64,000 nt of DNA from Mariannaea sp. PMI_226 (taxonomy: Eukaryota > Ascomycota > Sordariomycetes > Hypocreales > Nectriaceae), in contig JANFOG010000004.1 in NCBI GenBank assembly GCA_024336345.1, positions 310,001-374,000 of the forward strand. The letters are read 5' to 3'. The stretch's first letter is position 1; the number at the start of each line of letters is the position of its first letter. Under the pieces are notes generated by a model. That model searched no databases, was not told the DNA's origin, and was given only the letters and a program-made list of their open reading frames with translations. The position numbers were made by a program, and so were the translations under genes. Below are positions 32,565 to 44,589 of this stretch, one piece after another.

Positions 32565-35005
32565 GCAGGGAGATCTCGCTCGTGGATCCCTTTTGCTGAG
32601 AGAGCTCCCCGTCGTCTACGATATGTTAAAGTATAGCGCAGAGAACATTAAAGAGCTACTGATTCAAGACTTACGAGATCAAGAAGAGTAACTCTTACTT
32701 CTCAGTTCTAGCGAGAATTCTTGTCTTCTCCCCTGAAAGAGATGTTAGCCAATTGTGAATGAGGGAGCGAAAATGGTGACGGCGAAGAGGCAAGATTGGG
32801 GGCAAGGTCAAGCAGGACTGACTCAGAACGAGAAGTGTTCAGAGAAGTTATGCACAAGAAGAATTACAAGGAATATGACTCTTCGTGCTGGGAGGACCAT
32901 ACTAACCGCAATACCGTTGACAATACTTGACCTTCCCAAGGCCGAAGAATCGATTGTGACGCTCAGAGACGGAGAAGAGAGGGCCAGAGAGGAGATGGGA
33001 GGAGGGAAGCAAAAGAGGGAGGGGCAAGGAAAGGGGGGGAAAACGGAGCACCAAGAAAAACAAGGGTGCTCAAAAGAAGAAAACAAGAATCAAGAGCAGT
33101 TTTCTTATCCCCAACGTCAGAAGCAAGAAGAAAGGGCTGTTCGTCACGAACTGGATGAGAGACGGCAGAGAGGATACGGTGGGAGGAGTTGGAAAACGAT
33201 GAAGAAGACGACGAGGAGGAGAGACGGGAAAGGAAGGAGAAAGCAAAAGGAAAATAGAAGGACGTGGAATGTTCCAAGCAGAAAGACAAGTATTTTATTT
33301 GAAGAAAATCGCAAGCTGATTGCCCGGAGAGATTGCTCGGGTGACAGGACGTCCGAGCAGTAAGTAGACTTATGAGAGCCGTGAGTGGACGATGGAAGCT
33401 GGCCACTCAGGTGGCTGACCCCAACCAACAGTCCTCGAAGGGGGGGGTTGCCGTGGTAGCTACAGCTGTTTCTTGCTGGAGGTCATGTAAGCAAAGAGAG
33501 ACCTTTTGAAGCGGATCAGAAGAAGCGTTGTTGGGAAAATGGCTCCTGAGCAGAGGAAACCACTTGGATAAAGAGGAGGGCACAGAGGGGAATCGGTTCC
33601 AGCTAATCCGGATTTTGCATTGCTTCAGGCAATCTGTGAAACTATCTTACTATCTAACTATCTACTTGTCAGAGGAGGACTCCCTTAGACGAGACTCATA
33701 TCAACCTCATGATGATAAACGCATATATCTATGCGGTCTTTACCATCACCCTGTTCCCCCATCCCCCGTTCCATCAACCCGTTCCATCAACTCGTTCCTT
33801 TCCTCCAACCCAAATCTGTCAGTCCCGACAGCATCCTCAAGAATCTCGAAGAGACTTGTTTGGGTGTTGTCGCTCGAGTTCTGTGTGATGACGGAGAAAA
33901 TTTTCTCCAATCGTCGACAGATGCACTTCTAGAAGCACAAAGACAGATTGTTCCAAAAGCCATCAAAGTATCCTTCAAAGCTTTTGAATGGCATGTCCCT
34001 TGTCCAACCTCTAGCCTCCAAGCTCTCTAAGCTTTTTTTTTTGTGTTTTGTAAATTTTATGTATGGGGTATCTCCTTTTGCCATATTCGTCTCCCGAAGC
34101 CTTCGGGAATATCGATCGTAAAGGGTTCTCTCGTGTAATCGTATCTCGTGAAACCGGTGAACTCGTACAGTATAGTATTACATTGCAGAGGAAAGAGAAA
34201 AGAAAACGAAGCGCACGCAAAGCTGTGAAGTTGTTAGCATTGTTTAGAGACTCTCACATTGAAGACTCACAACTGAACTGCGCGGTGTCTTGCCTAAGAA
34301 GAAAGAGGTTGTATAATAGCAAGGGTCATGGCTTTTTGCCAAATCTATTCTGATTAGAATTCTTCTAAAACATCGGTAATTGTGAAAAGGGAGCTTACCA
34401 AGAATACTGCGGTATCCTGTCTAGGAAGACGCAGACGGTGGAAATGGAAAAGGTACGAGAATCGGCAACTCCGGCCAGTACTATATTGTTCATCAGTATT
34501 GATCTGTGCATAGAATAAGCTAAGAAGGAAGTTTCTACCTGAGGATACACCGGGTATCTCTGGATCTCATAGAAGAGCTTGCTATGTAAAAGGAAACAGG
34601 CAGCACAAAAACTTCGAACTGTGAACTATGAAGAATTAAAACCTGTTGAGTAGTGATAAGCTGATGAAGAAACCTACAACAAGAATGCGAACGCAGTTGG
34701 TTAAAGCAAGAAAGGAAAGGTAGCTAGCCGCGGAGCTCTTTTCGTGGAGAATGACGGGGAACTAAAGAAAAGCTCTAGGCCACTATCGTGGATCTTCTTT
34801 GGCTGCTTATAGATTGCGAATGAAAAGAAGAAGAAAAAGACCATCTCGAAGAACCTTGTTCAAGTAAATGAAGTATTGATACGGCGAGAAAGGAGAGGGT
34901 CGCTTCACCCACGGATCGCCGATTCACTTGAAGGGCGTGAACATCGACTCTGAAGCACGCTGGTCAATGCCTCGAGAGGCGTCTCGAAAAAATTCGTAAC
35001 TTACT
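32565..35005. other. Intergenic region, no supported gene
   Basis: 2.4 kb. The plus strand at 32755-33360 is purine-rich and gives a long low-complexity Lys/Glu/Arg frame, which I read as composition rather than a gene. A plus frame around 33800-34030 (reading SILKNLEETCLGVVARVL and onward) has more natural composition but no recognisable start, splice context or family, so it may be a remnant. The remainder is A/T-rich. Confidence 0.35.
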
Positions 35006-36581
35006 CTAAAAGAAGTTCCTAGCCCGTTCCTCGGCCGCTTGCTCGGTTCGCGCGTTTGCCCTCTGCAGGCGTCGTCGCCGGTCATTGTCGTCGGCTTGCG
35101 CTTCGTTCTCCATACGGGTCAGGAACTGAACGTAGTCGGCGTGGGACTGCTGCATAGCATTGCGGCCGACTAGAATGCGGTTTTTGGCTATGAACTTGCT
35201 GATGAGGCCGACGTTGTAGTTGCCATTGCTATCCATGACTTCGAAGTCGACAATAACACCGTACTGGTGGTCACCATCCAGGATGATGCGCCTCAAGGCC
35301 TTAACAAGAGCAGCCCGGTAGAATTTGGACATTTTGTCATTGACATCGGCCTCAGGGACCTCTGATTTGATGATTTTCATGACGATGTCACGCTGTCTTG
35401 CGAACCGAAACTCCCTAAGACGCATTTCGTACAGAAACTTGACATTGAACGCCCCGAAGGCCAACTCCTTGACATCCTCGCGACTGTACGGCTCGACCTC
35501 GAAGAGTTTGTTCTCGCGGCACTTGGGCAGAAACTCCTCAATGAATTGACGGAAAGCGGGTCGTTGCTTCATTCGTCGACGATCATTCGATTTGAGGTTA
35601 GAAGGGCTCTGTTGGAGGTAGACTGAGCTTGGGTAGAAATGTTCGGTAGAGAAGAATCTACACTCGGTGATGTAGTTGAACATGTCATCGACAGACTTGA
35701 ATGGATTCTCCCAGACGACTCCCGATCGGAGGCCGAGAAAGCGGAGGACCTTCTCAGGATTATCTGTGAGACGAATCTTGGCCAACTTACGGTCATGAGC
35801 CTCAATCTCAGGGATGCGAACCCAAAGAGCTTCGGTGTCAACGGTAAGACCATAAGGGCGAATTACAGTGCCAAGGATACTCCACATGTCGCCATGAGCG
35901 TGATTGAAAAGCATCCACTGAAACTGCTTTGTAGTTTCACAGAGCCGAATGTCAATCTGGACAAACTGAGAGGTTCGTTGGTCCTCTGCGTGCTCACGAG
36001 GTTGCTTTTGCTTCAGCTCCAGCAGTTGATTACGCTCGATGCGATTCTTGAAGGTCTGACGTTGATATTAGCTTCTCAGATGTATCAATTCACAGCAGCA
36101 GAAAGAGAAGACATACCATGGGCCCTTCAACGCCGTCACCACCAGAGTAGGCGGAGCTTGAATAAGATGATTGATTAGAGGACTCGGAGGATTCATTGCT
36201 CTTCTTGTCCTCGCCTTCTTCATCTTCGGATTCGATCTCGTAGATTTCCTTCAGTCTGCGTGTGCGAGCAGCCGGGAATTCTACAGCAAAGTGAAGGGAT
36301 ATGTCTTCACCGCGATCTACTACAGTTCGCGTAGGTTTGAGACAGTTGACTAGGGTCTGATAGATTTCTTCTTTGCTAGCAAATGGTCGAGTTGGCATAG
36401 CAAGCAGGATGTCAACATCTCCAAAGTCCTTTTTCCCCGGTCCCTCAATAGGAGACGCGATACAGATGAAATGATCCATGATCTTAAACTGAGCCCAGTT
36501 TTTGACGACCTCGTACATGGCCTTTGGCATCCGCGGGACCTCGAGAGGGTCTGGGCCTGTCTGAAAAAGGCTGCCACCCAT
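35006..36581 (-). CDS. Nucleotidyltransferase-fold protein with acidic insertion, 504 aa
   Basis: Exons are 36581-36117 and 36055-35006; the donor is ATG|GTATGT and the acceptor is GTCAG. Near the N terminus, residues 51-60 read KDFGDVDILL, an Asp-x-Asp (D55, D57) preceded by Gly as in polymerase-beta-type nucleotidyltransferases. After an acidic Ser/Glu-rich low-complexity segment (about 113-183) comes FVQIDIRLC with D190, which fits the third carboxylate on the next strand. The usual Gly-Ser upstream of the first Asp is replaced by SPIEGPGKKDFGD, so activity is not assured. The remainder (about 195-504) is a large helical region with many Arg and Phe, ending in a coiled Arg/Ala-rich tail. 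Substrate and role are unknown. The fold assignment is my inference from the carboxylate pattern. Confidence 0.7.
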
Positions 36582-37928
36582 GATGTTGATCGAGTTTGGA
36601 TGTCTCGGTTACCACGAAGAAACCTTCAGGAAAACCTTCAGGAAAACCAAACGAGTTGGTGATTGTGAGGCAAAGAGACGGTTTGTAGAAGGGACGGAAA
36701 CTTGATGATGACGAGCTGGGAGGGAAAACGTGAAGATAAAGAGAAGAGGATATTGAAATGTGCGAGGGAGGCAGGGGGAAGTGATTGTGAATGTGGATGT
36801 GGTTGTTTGGGAGGAGAGTGTTTGTCTGCCCGAGGGGCGGGTTTTGCAACAAGCAAAACCCACACAAAAGACGGGGAGTTTTGGGGGAAAATGAAGACGA
36901 GACGATAGTAGAGAGATGTGAATTTGTTCAGTATAAAGGGGGGAAGAAATATTTGTTTGCCAAAGCGTAGCTTGTTTCGGTGTATGACTGATAATGTGCA
37001 CCACGACTGAAGCGAAACTGATGTTGGTGAGGTAAGAAGTGAGTCAGGAAGTAGGCGGTGCACATTGGAGCGCCAGGTCTTGTCTCCGACAGCGCTAAAG
37101 GGAATCTGCCTTGCAGTCCTGGCAGACTTGCACAACTGCAAAGCACTAGTGGCTTGGGTCGCGTGGGCGTTCAAGCTCCCCTGAAAGGTCATCGAGAATA
37201 CCGGGTGTTGTGTCTCGTGCGTCCACCTTCAGGGGGAGGCGGGGAACCGACGCACTAAAACTCCGCTGTAACCTCCCTCCATTGGCACTCTCTCCAGCTG
37301 GGATTAGTTAGATATAGCTTCAATGCCATTCCTTTCCTCCTCTTGATCTTCAACATTCGCCTTGACACAGTTTCACAAAATTCCAAGCTACATATACCGA
37401 GATGGGACGATTTTCTGAGGAGTTCGAAGTCTGTTTGAATTTGCTGACTGCTACACATCAAGTCATCTCTCCTACTTGACCCCCGGGGCCATCACTCACC
37501 TCTAACCAACCCAAAAGATATGTTTCAAGTCCGTTGGCTAACTTGTTCTCCTTCTAGTGATATGTCGAGCAAATAGAGTCCCTGAGGCATTTACTAGGGC
37601 CCACCTCAAGAAAACGCAATACATCCCTTGACTTTCTGGGTCTACAACCAGTAGAAGAATTTGGACCTCCAAAACACTATCTCTCCATGCCTATTCTTGT
37701 CCTCCGTCGAGAAAACAATCTTTGTGAACCGAGAAAATCCTCTACCAAGCTTGCCAAAAGCCTTATTATCATCGGGATACATTCTACTTGGATCAACTCC
37801 CCAGAGAACTATATTATGATTGAGGTCTGAGGGTCTACAATCTCGCGGAGAGAGCATTGAGAGTCACCATGTTGAAAGTGGGAGCAACGTGGGCATTTCC
37901 AATATGGTTCAATCATAAACTTCTCAAG
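36582..37928. other. Intergenic region upstream of the nucleotidyltransferase-like gene
   Basis: 1.35 kb. The part at 36582-37000 should be the promoter and leader of the minus-strand gene. From about 37500 onward both strands contain protein-like frames, for example minus 37857-37642 with VLWGVDPSRMYPDDNKAFG, but none can be anchored to a start or splice site. They may belong to the gene that follows. Confidence 0.3.
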
Positions 37929-38465
37929 CAGATTATATCGGATATGAGGTCTTTAGGGAGCACTGGTTGCCTCGATGTGTAAGTGTTATGAGACACGAGA
38001 TCCTCTCTCATATATGACAAAGTATCACAGTCTTTCCATACATTTTCTGTCCCCACTGGTTTCAACGAGGTTATTTGGAGCAATTACCGCAAGAGACTCT
38101 TCGTCCATGTAACCTGCCCAGTTCTCAGGCCCCCAAATATACCGAATCGAGTTTTCTTCACAACTGATTTTTTTTCTCTCCGGTTTGCATGGCTCTTACG
38201 AGACAATGGTCTCGAATTGTATGCCACAGACAACTCAAAAACACAAGCGAAACGCCTCGAATGGTGTGTTGAGAAGGGAAATACTTTGGTAATACTCCGA
38301 TGGTGGTCGGATCGTTCGTACTACAGCAACCTCGATAAGGTGAAACACGCAGTGCCGGAACACCGTGTGCTTCGTTGTACAGTATTGAGCAGAGGGGCCG
38401 TGCCTGAGCTTTGGAGGCAACTTGAAAGAAGAATATCAGCGCTGATTAGGCACTTTCAGATATAG
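37929..38465 (+). CDS. Hypothetical protein, 3' exons only; 5' part unresolved
   Basis: Two exons are visible: 37929-37978 and 38031-38465. They are joined by a 52-nt intron with donor GTAAGT and acceptor CACAG, and the first is preceded by a TCAAG acceptor. The joined protein reads GYEVFREHWLPRC, then SFHTFSVPTGFNEVIWSNYRKRL, VHVTCPVLRPPNIPNRVFF and LVILRWWSDRSYYSNLD, and ends ALIRHFQI. It is rich in aromatic and basic residues with no low-complexity sequence, so it is very likely genuine coding sequence, at least by descent. I could not find the start exon. It may be a truncated copy, or its first exon may lie at 37600-37900. Family unknown. Confidence 0.5.
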
Positions 38466-38515
38466 ACCCCTCCTCACTCCCTCAGTCATACGAAAGCCAA
38501 TGCTTAACTGAACAG

Positions 38516-39558
38516 TTCGCCTCATGTGGCCACCGAACCCCCGACAACCCCAACGTTTGCTTGCAATTTGATATTGCAACAACCAATAAAATCAAAGTTG
38601 CTCATTTCCAGGCCCGAAAAGAAAGGTACGGGCTGAACGTGGCGCCTATGGGCACTCGTGGGCACATGGTTCTCGACGTTGTGTTCCCTGTTCCAGTTGA
38701 TTGTGGCTACACAGACGCGTGGATGTTTGATTTCTTACCTGGCAACAAAGCGAATATGAGTGACACAACATTTTAGACTTCTTCTGTTACTGGATCATTC
38801 TAATATGCCGGAAAGAAATTCTGGCACGTTGACAAAGAAACTTGAGGCTTTCATTCTGATGCCACTTTATCCTCAGTGAATCAGCTCAACACGGCTTGCT
38901 CTTATTATGTAGAATCCTCTGCTTCAGTTCTGCTCCTCTATATCCATTTGCTAACTTCTCTCTCTCCAAACTTAGGCTTACTCTTCGCTTCCTCATCCTC
39001 CTCACCCTCCTTTTGCTGACCCGAAACGAATGGCGATACCACAAAGTTCAAGAGCGTAGCCTCAACAGGGAAATCAACTACGGATCCTGCGGGCTGTTCT
39101 AATAGAGGGTCTTAGGTGGATACGACCTCGGCGTTGAACCGCACGGCTGGATTGCTCTAGGTAAAAGCCGCGGACCGGAAGAAGGTGTCATACGAGACTT
39201 GTTATTTTATAAACTGAACATTGAAAATTTACAGTTTAACTGGGAGGGTGGGAGTACTTTTCCATATAGTATTCAGCCTCCTTACATATTTTGTTCTCCA
39301 CCCAAGGCCCAATCTTGGAAATGATTTGCCCTCCTGTTATGAATCAAATACAAGATTGCTAAGCTGTACGCACAGTTTCAGTCGGAGAAAACTATACCAA
39401 CCTAGTTGTTGACTGGCAGATATTTCGATACGGGAAATACGGCAGGGTTCGCTTGCCATTATGGATTTGTGTTTGAGGAGTGGAAGAAGGGGGGTGTTGA
39501 CCCTTCAGCTCTCTCCTGGCAACTACTTGATACTTTGGGCAAGCGGCGATTTGTATGA
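38516..39558 (+). pseudogene. Coding-like fragments, possible decayed or multi-exon gene
   Basis: At least three stretches read as natural protein in different frames: 38516-38776 (preceded by acceptor GAACAG; includes VFPVPVDCGYTDAWMFDFLPG), 39106-39324 (GGYDLGVEPHGWIALGKSRG) and 39406-39558 (preceded by acceptor ACCTAG; TGRYFDTGNTAGFACHYGF, ending LGKRRFV). Two of them begin right after good splice acceptors, which argues for an intron-containing gene. I could not find donors that join all three in frame. Either a gene with unusual exon boundaries or a frameshifted relic would explain this. No family was recognised. Confidence 0.35.
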
Positions 39559-41845
39559 GAATTGAGAATGTGAAGACGTCTCAACGGAGGGGGTTCGACG
39601 AGCAGCGGAGAAGTTGAGAACCTGTCAGCCATCTTAGTATATAAACAGATGCGGAGTGATGAGATGAAGTACTGAGTCGAGGCTGGGTGGGAGTGTTCGA
39701 GTATTTCGCATATTTCTTAGCACTAAACTGACAAACTCGATTAGGTACTGCACATGTGTGTCTTAACATGTAAAATCTCGATGTCGGTTCAGGTTGATTT
39801 GCCAGAGATAGTTGCTCAGCTAGACGCACACAGTCGGGAATTATTCAATAAAGATCCGCAGGAGTGGGGGAGGAAGACGCAAAACTAAGGACATTAGTGG
39901 TTTCAAGTCTGCTTGGTGCATGAACATGAATGGGGGATTGATGGAAGGAAGGTAAGTAAGATCGACACTATCATTCTCGACCTTTACAAACCCTTGCTTT
40001 TACAAAGTTGCTCTTGGTTATTTTCCGTGATGGTGGGTGGCCCGGACCGTCATTGTCCCTGATTAAGAAGCATCCGGGATAACTACGCAGGAAATGAAAA
40101 TACAAAAAAAAAAAAAAAAAAGATGAGAGACAAAAGGAAAGAAAACAGGACGGTGAGTATATTACAACGACCCTTGGATGCCAATCGCCATCATGGAGGT
40201 GCAATCTCTCGGCTCAATTTCGAGATGACTTTCATGGTCAACGGGGAGCTGAGAGAGTAGATGCATTCTGCCTCCAGAGGAGCTCCAGGGAATCTTCTAG
40301 TAGATAGCTCGAAGCCATCTATTTCATGGTGTATTTGTAATTTTTTTTTCTTTTTTTACAACTCCAAGCATTGACCTTCTCCATGAAATTCTGGATCGGG
40401 AACGGAAAACAAGAGCACGTGCTGCATTGTTTCCAATATCATCATAGTTCATTAAGCCTCTTGTGACCCATTGGAACAGTCGCAACCAAGGCCTACTGAA
40501 GACATTGGGATTTTTTTTTTTTTGCTTAATTCTTGAAGAATGAGCTGTCAAAATAGAAAGAAATCCAGTCCTACCAACTGTTCAATCCCAATATGCAAGC
40601 GGCCTTATCAAGGACCTCTAGCTCTTCCAGTCTCAGCTAGGGTGAGTGAGGAGAGAGAGACGACGCCGCAGGACAAGCAAGCCGGTAGTGTTTGTTTATT
40701 ACCCACCTAGGCAGAGTCCATAAGCTGCTGCATCGTACTTCGGTTATTCGGCGTACACGGGGTGCCCAAGGTGGCTGGCCAGATGACGAGGTTTGGAGGG
40801 GGGAGCAAAATTAGGTCCCGAAGAGCCGTCAATGACCTGCTGCTTTTGGATATGAGCTGAAATGCCTGACGCCTCAACTGCCCAGTTGGAATACGGGGGC
40901 CACAAACAAATCTTTCACTAACTCCTCCAGGTTTCTCCACGACCTTTTTTTTTTTTTTCTTTCTTCGGGATTGCCTTGTCTTGCTTTAGCGTCCTGTCAA
41001 TCCCTGGAGGTCCAGGATTCCCCTCCTTCTCCCCACCTCCACCGCCTGCACAGGTTCAGACCCCATCCCGCATCCCAATGGAGGAGAGAAAGAGGAGAGC
41101 CAATGACGCACCATGCACAGCAAATCGTCTGTTTTGTTTCTAGCTGCAGAGTAACTTGATCGATCCAGCCACTGGAAGCCACGATCGAAACGGCCTCCAC
41201 CGCCCGTTACCTCTGCTGCTTGACACGGCACAAGCAAGCAAGCAGGCAAGCAAAACAAGCGAGCAAAGCAGCTTGCGGATGCTGGCAGAAAACAAGACAC
41301 CACACACAATACATAGTATACAACAACAGCACTTTGCCATTTCAGTTGGGTCCCCTTCCCACTCCATTTGCCAAGTCCCCTGTAATTTAGCTGCAGCGGT
41401 CATTCTTGGGTCTGCGGGGAATGCCTCGGAAAGACCCTAGACATGATGACGAACTAGGCCGCCATGGGTAAGAGAGCCGGCCAAGCCGCGCATGGCATGT
41501 ACTTCGTGGTCTTCGTATGCACGAACAGTTCGAGTGTCATGGCTGTGATATGATGGTCCATCTTTAGGCACTTATGATCCATTCGTACACACATCAACAA
41601 ATCGATATTTGACGATCAAACCCTTGCTCTGTCCTGCCGGCCCGCCACGTCCCCTCCCCTCCCCTCCACTCTCTCCCCATGCCCATGCGAAGAAGACTGG
41701 CCGATGCTCGAAGCCTATTATTACCTATTCCATATTTAAATTCCTGGGGTTCACCCGCTTCCTCCCTTCCTCCCTTCTGGTTCTCCCCCTTCCCTTTCCC
41801 ACTACCACTCCAGACGATCCCGATCTTCTCGTTCCCGCCGTCGAG
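39559..41845. other. Intergenic region before the esterase gene
   Basis: 2.3 kb with no supported gene. It contains an 18-A run (40104-40121), T runs (40339-40357, 40512-40522, 40947-40959), AAGCAAGCAAGC-type repeats (41233-41265), and a C/T-rich leader with repeats of ctcccttc (41750-41820) just before the start codon. Confidence 0.4.
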
Positions 41846-43028
41846 ATGCGTACCTCCACTTTGGCTCTGGCCCTTGTCGCCACGGCCGGCAGCAGCGTAC
41901 TCGCCCAGAGCAGCTCCAATTGCACCGAAGGCCTGTACATTATTGTTGCGCGTGGCACTGGAGAGGCAGAGGGCACTGGCAAGTTTGGGAACATCTCTCA
42001 GGCCATCGCATCCCGCATTGGCCACTCCTTCGTTGAGGCCGTCGACTACCCGGCAAGTTTCACCGACCCTCCATACGATGACTCTGAGGTGGATGGTGTC
42101 AAGGATATGCGGGAAGTGATTCTCGACTATCACAAAGATTGTCCCAAGGCCAAATTTGCTGTGCTGGGTTATTCTCAGGTGGGTACTCTGTCTCAAATAC
42201 ACAATGCACTGAGTTTTCCTTCATGCTTTTTTTTTTTTTTTTTTTTTTTTTTACCTTCGTTTTTCTCCGAATTCATGCTGATCTCAAGAACAGGGCGGCC
42301 AAGTTGCGAGTGATGTGTTTTGCGGAGGCTCCGGAGACGACTTTTCCAATGTTCAGCCTCTGCCCTCGGACCTCGTCACCAATTTCTGTGAGCACCTCAT
42401 AACTTGCCCACTCACTCTCCCACAGTGAGGTTTCTCGGAGCATTGCTAATCATGTTTTTCCTCAGTCGCCGCAATCGTCCTTTTTGGAGACCCTAGCCAC
42501 GTCGTCAACACTAAATACGATCGCGGCACCAGCAAGAAGGACGGAGTAAGTCAAAAACCTACCATTCATCATACTTGAACTAGTTCGCACACACACACAC
42601 AACCACACACGCCTCACTTCCAAATGTCTCAGACACTGAACTAACATAACATACAGATCTTTGCCCGCAAGAATGTCACCTACTGTGAGGATAACTACAG
42701 CGACCTGATGCGATCATATTGCGATACCGGCGATGTCTACTGTGATGCGGGCCAGGACTCCAAAGTTCATGGATCTTACTTCGAAAAGTACGGCAACGAG
42801 GTTGTCGACTTTGTCGTCAAGCAGTACCAGTCTATGAATGGAACCCAGAGTCCTCCTCCCTCAAATACAACATCGAGTCCCAGGACCTCCACTACTGCAT
42901 CATCCACCGCATCGTCTACCGCATCAGCCGTCAGCACTCCAACGAAGGCACCCGGCAACTCCGCTGGCAGAATGGTGCCGCACTTGGCTTTCATTGCCGC
43001 TGTTTGGATTGGCCTATCAGCCCTGTAA
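41846..43028 (+). CDS. GPI-anchored cutinase-family esterase (acetylxylan esterase-like)
   Basis: Secreted serine esterase of the cutinase/acetylxylan-esterase family. Exons are 41846-42178, 42294-42387, 42466-42545 and 42657-43028, giving 292 residues. There is a signal peptide at 1-20 (ending SSVLA). The nucleophile motif GYSQG (S110) is split by the first intron and forms only after splicing. The catalytic Asp is probably D195 in TGDVYCDAG, and the His is H207 in VHGSYFEKYG. Cysteines near each site fit the conserved disulfides. After about residue 232 comes a Ser/Thr/Pro-rich spacer and then a hydrophobic tail (LAFIAAVWIGLSAL), as in a GPI-anchor signal, so it is likely wall- or membrane-bound rather than freely secreted. 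The substrate could be cutin, acetylated xylan or another ester. Intron 1 carries a 26-T run. Confidence 0.9.
42227..42252 (+). repeat. 26-nt poly-T tract inside esterase intron 1
   Basis: An uninterrupted T run sits in the first intron of the esterase gene, upstream of the branch/acceptor region. It is prone to length variation and sequencing error. Confidence 0.9.
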
Positions 43029-44589
43029 TCACAGCTTCTAGAGGACATGGGTTTGATGTTCAGATTTTCAGGTCACTGTATATGGATGGACATGTTTTTT
43101 TTGGATGAATAGAATTGCCTATGAGAGGGAGTCTCTGTATTTCCTGCAGGTTGGATTCACCTGAACTAAACTTGGTCAAAGCTGGCATGGGCGATGACTG
43201 CTAATACTACTACCCCCTAATCCTTGCCTAAATCCTGGATACCTTATCCATTAAAGAAAGAACTCAAACATACATACGTATCTGTCCTCAACCTCTCCCA
43301 AATCCCTGAATGCTAACTCCCCCATGACTAATGCTAAGCAGAATGAATGCCCAGATAAGACTGGGCCGAGTTCCTATCAAAGTAGCTCCATCCAAACCTA
43401 CCTGGGTTGGTTAGAAAAGAAGGCCATAGCGATGGCCTCGCTCTGATCGATACGTCGTCCACATTTTCAGTCATGGGTGTTGCGGTAGATCGAAATGTCT
43501 ACCAGGCGGGATGGAGATAGTCAATATCGTGAGAATTCATCACGAACCAAGAATTTAATGTTTCAATCCTCATAGAGACCGAGCCCAAGCTTGCACACAT
43601 ACCTTGGTATTGGCATTGTTGGAATCAGCTTTCAGAATCTGCAAAGAGCAGATGGGCAGATGGTCTTTGTAAGAGGCAGAAACCACCAAGCGATATTTTT
43701 TTTTCTCTTTTTGGATTTTTTTTTTTGGACGAGACTTGTCGCCAGGGAAGAAAAAAGCGGATGCTGATGATGCACCTGCACTCTGGCACTGCCTTTTGTG
43801 AACAGCCGTTTGCACCTGTGAAGACAGGTAGACGGACCAGGACGGGAAGTTGGTGAACCAGCAAGAGGTATAACTCTTGACGAGATTTATCTCGTGATGT
43901 AACCATCGACTGGAGCAAGAGCTTATATATGCTCCTCCAATGTTGGTGTTTGGCAAGAATAGCCATGTTGAAACTGTGAAGACTGATTGAAGCTGAGGGG
44001 AGCTGGAGAACACAAGGTTGGCCAGGCTCATCGCCTGACAATAGCATATATAGATGCTTGCTTGTCCCCCAGATATTGACCTTGATTGACGAAGGCCCTT
44101 GAAACTGCAAACTTGCAATGGCTGACACGCCATGCTTGGATAAAATTCAAAGAACAAACAAACGGACGATGGAAGATGGACAAGATTTGGGCGAGCCACT
44201 TGTCAAGCAATAGCGCAGAAAACGACGACGAATGCTGTGTTTGATATTCAAGTCAGCGAAGCCCTGGTTTGAACTTGAACACATAGGCAAAGAGATGACA
44301 TACGTACGTAGCAAAGCGAAACGATGCATCAAATGACGGAAAAGGAACTGTCAACTCAACCTTGTGGGAATCTTTGCTCCTCGATGTTGGTGACTCATGC
44401 AGAATTCTTTTGAGAGAACGAGAAACAGCTAGGCGATGCGCGAAAGAGTGAAACCGAGAGGACGAAAACGAAATCAGAAGGAAAACTGAAGAACAAAAAC
44501 CTTGACGAGCCTAGTCGTCGCATGATCCTTATGTCAAGGATATGATGTGCCAGCACATGGCATATTGGCAGATCATAATGGTAAACGCT
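43029..44589. other. Convergent intergenic region
   Basis: 1.56 kb between convergent genes. A 209-codon minus-strand frame (44199-43570) has skewed Ser/Cys/Lys composition and contains a Lys run from an A/T tract, and I do not regard it as a gene. The rest is A/T-rich UTR-like sequence. Confidence 0.35.

Noticed and set aside
32755..33363. 202-codon plus-strand frame rich in Lys, Glu, Arg and Gln
   Set aside because: It follows the purine bias of the DNA, has no domain or hydrophobic core, and reads as low-complexity noise.
43570..44199. 209-codon minus-strand frame
   Set aside because: It contains a Lys run encoded by an A/T tract and a skewed Ser/Cys composition, with no splice or promoter context. 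It is more likely 3' UTR.
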